From the NCBI GenBank assembly GCA_014801235.1, contig JAAVEM010000007.1, forward strand, positions 1-38,788: DNA of 38,788 nt. The letters are read 5' to 3'. How positions within the stretch are numbered: the first letter of the stretch is position 1; the number at the start of each line of letters is the position of its first letter. This DNA is from Bacteroides sp. (lineage in GTDB: Bacteria > Bacteroidota > Bacteroidia > Bacteroidales > Muribaculaceae). Below the pieces are notes generated by a model. It saw only the letters and a list, made by a program, of their open reading frames with translations. It did not search any database and was not told where the DNA came from. The position numbers and the translations under genes were made by a program. Below are positions 38,486 through 38,788 of this stretch, one piece after another.

Positions 38486-38493
38486 TATCTTTG
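38486..38493 (+). promoter_or_regulatory. Bacteroidetes -7 element (TATCTTTG) upstream of uxuA
   Basis: Perfect TAnnTTTG; the -33 element is weak. Confidence 0.5.
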
Positions 38494-38540
38494 CAAAAAT
38501 AGCAAATTTAATTCGTATTAAAACAACATACTGAAAAATC

Positions 38541-38788
38541 ATGGAGAAAACTTGGAGATGGTTTGGTCCTAATGACAAAATCACGCTTGAAATGCTCCGT
38601 CAGATCGGAGTGGAAGGAATCGTCACCGCGCTTCACCACATTCCCAACGGAGAGGTGTGGAGCTATGACGAGGTTATGAAAATGAAAAACTTCATCGAGG
38701 ACCACGGACTGAGATGGTCGGTAGTCGAGAGTCTTCCTGTCAGCGAGTCGATAAAATATGCCGGTCCTGACCGCGACGAGCTGATTGA
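38541..38788 (+). CDS. uxuA: Mannonate dehydratase, 5' part (truncated by window end)
   Basis: [82 protein letters not shown]; open to the window edge. Confidence 0.93.
   Translation, partial: MEKTWRWFGPNDKITLEMLRQIGVEGIVTALHHIPNGEVWSYDEVMKMKNFIEDHGLRWSVVESLPVSESIKYAGPDRDELI

Overview
The window looks like chromosomal DNA from a Bacteroidales bacterium, probably Muribaculaceae-like. That lineage call is inferred from gene content and Bacteroidetes-style TTG-N20-TAnnTTTG promoters. I support about 31 protein-coding genes and one tRNA-Lys(CTT). They group as: (i) a CotH-kinase lipoprotein, then uvrC, apt, mnmG, ybeY, a SpmAB-like nucleoside-recognition protein and a gltD-like oxidoreductase on the minus strand; (ii) panB, an M13 metallopeptidase, two convergent orphan ORFs, a metY-type enzyme and guanine deaminase; (iii) a transporter-dense stretch with three MFS and two MATE proteins, an alpha/beta hydrolase and a divergent QueD-like protein; (iv) two convergent cell-surface glycan clusters, one plus-strand (DUF4254, GT9, ruvB, flippase, DUF389, CDP-glycerol transferase-like) and one minus-strand (WaaP/InaA-like kinase, wecE-like, wecF-like, GT4); (v) the start of uxuA. 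The most interesting signal is not protein-coding. A mosaic of short palindromic modules, mostly 6-9 bp stems with 2-6 nt loops, sits in three intergenic loci (about 1-460, 10721-11048 and 16434-16670). Module order is conserved, whole blocks are present or absent, and several arm changes keep pairing as G.U on only one strand, which suggests RNA-level function. Copies overlap the gltD-like gene's promoter and form the metY terminator. A consensus-matching ParB parS site (5435-5450) directly follows mnmG. All calls are by eye, with no database searches.
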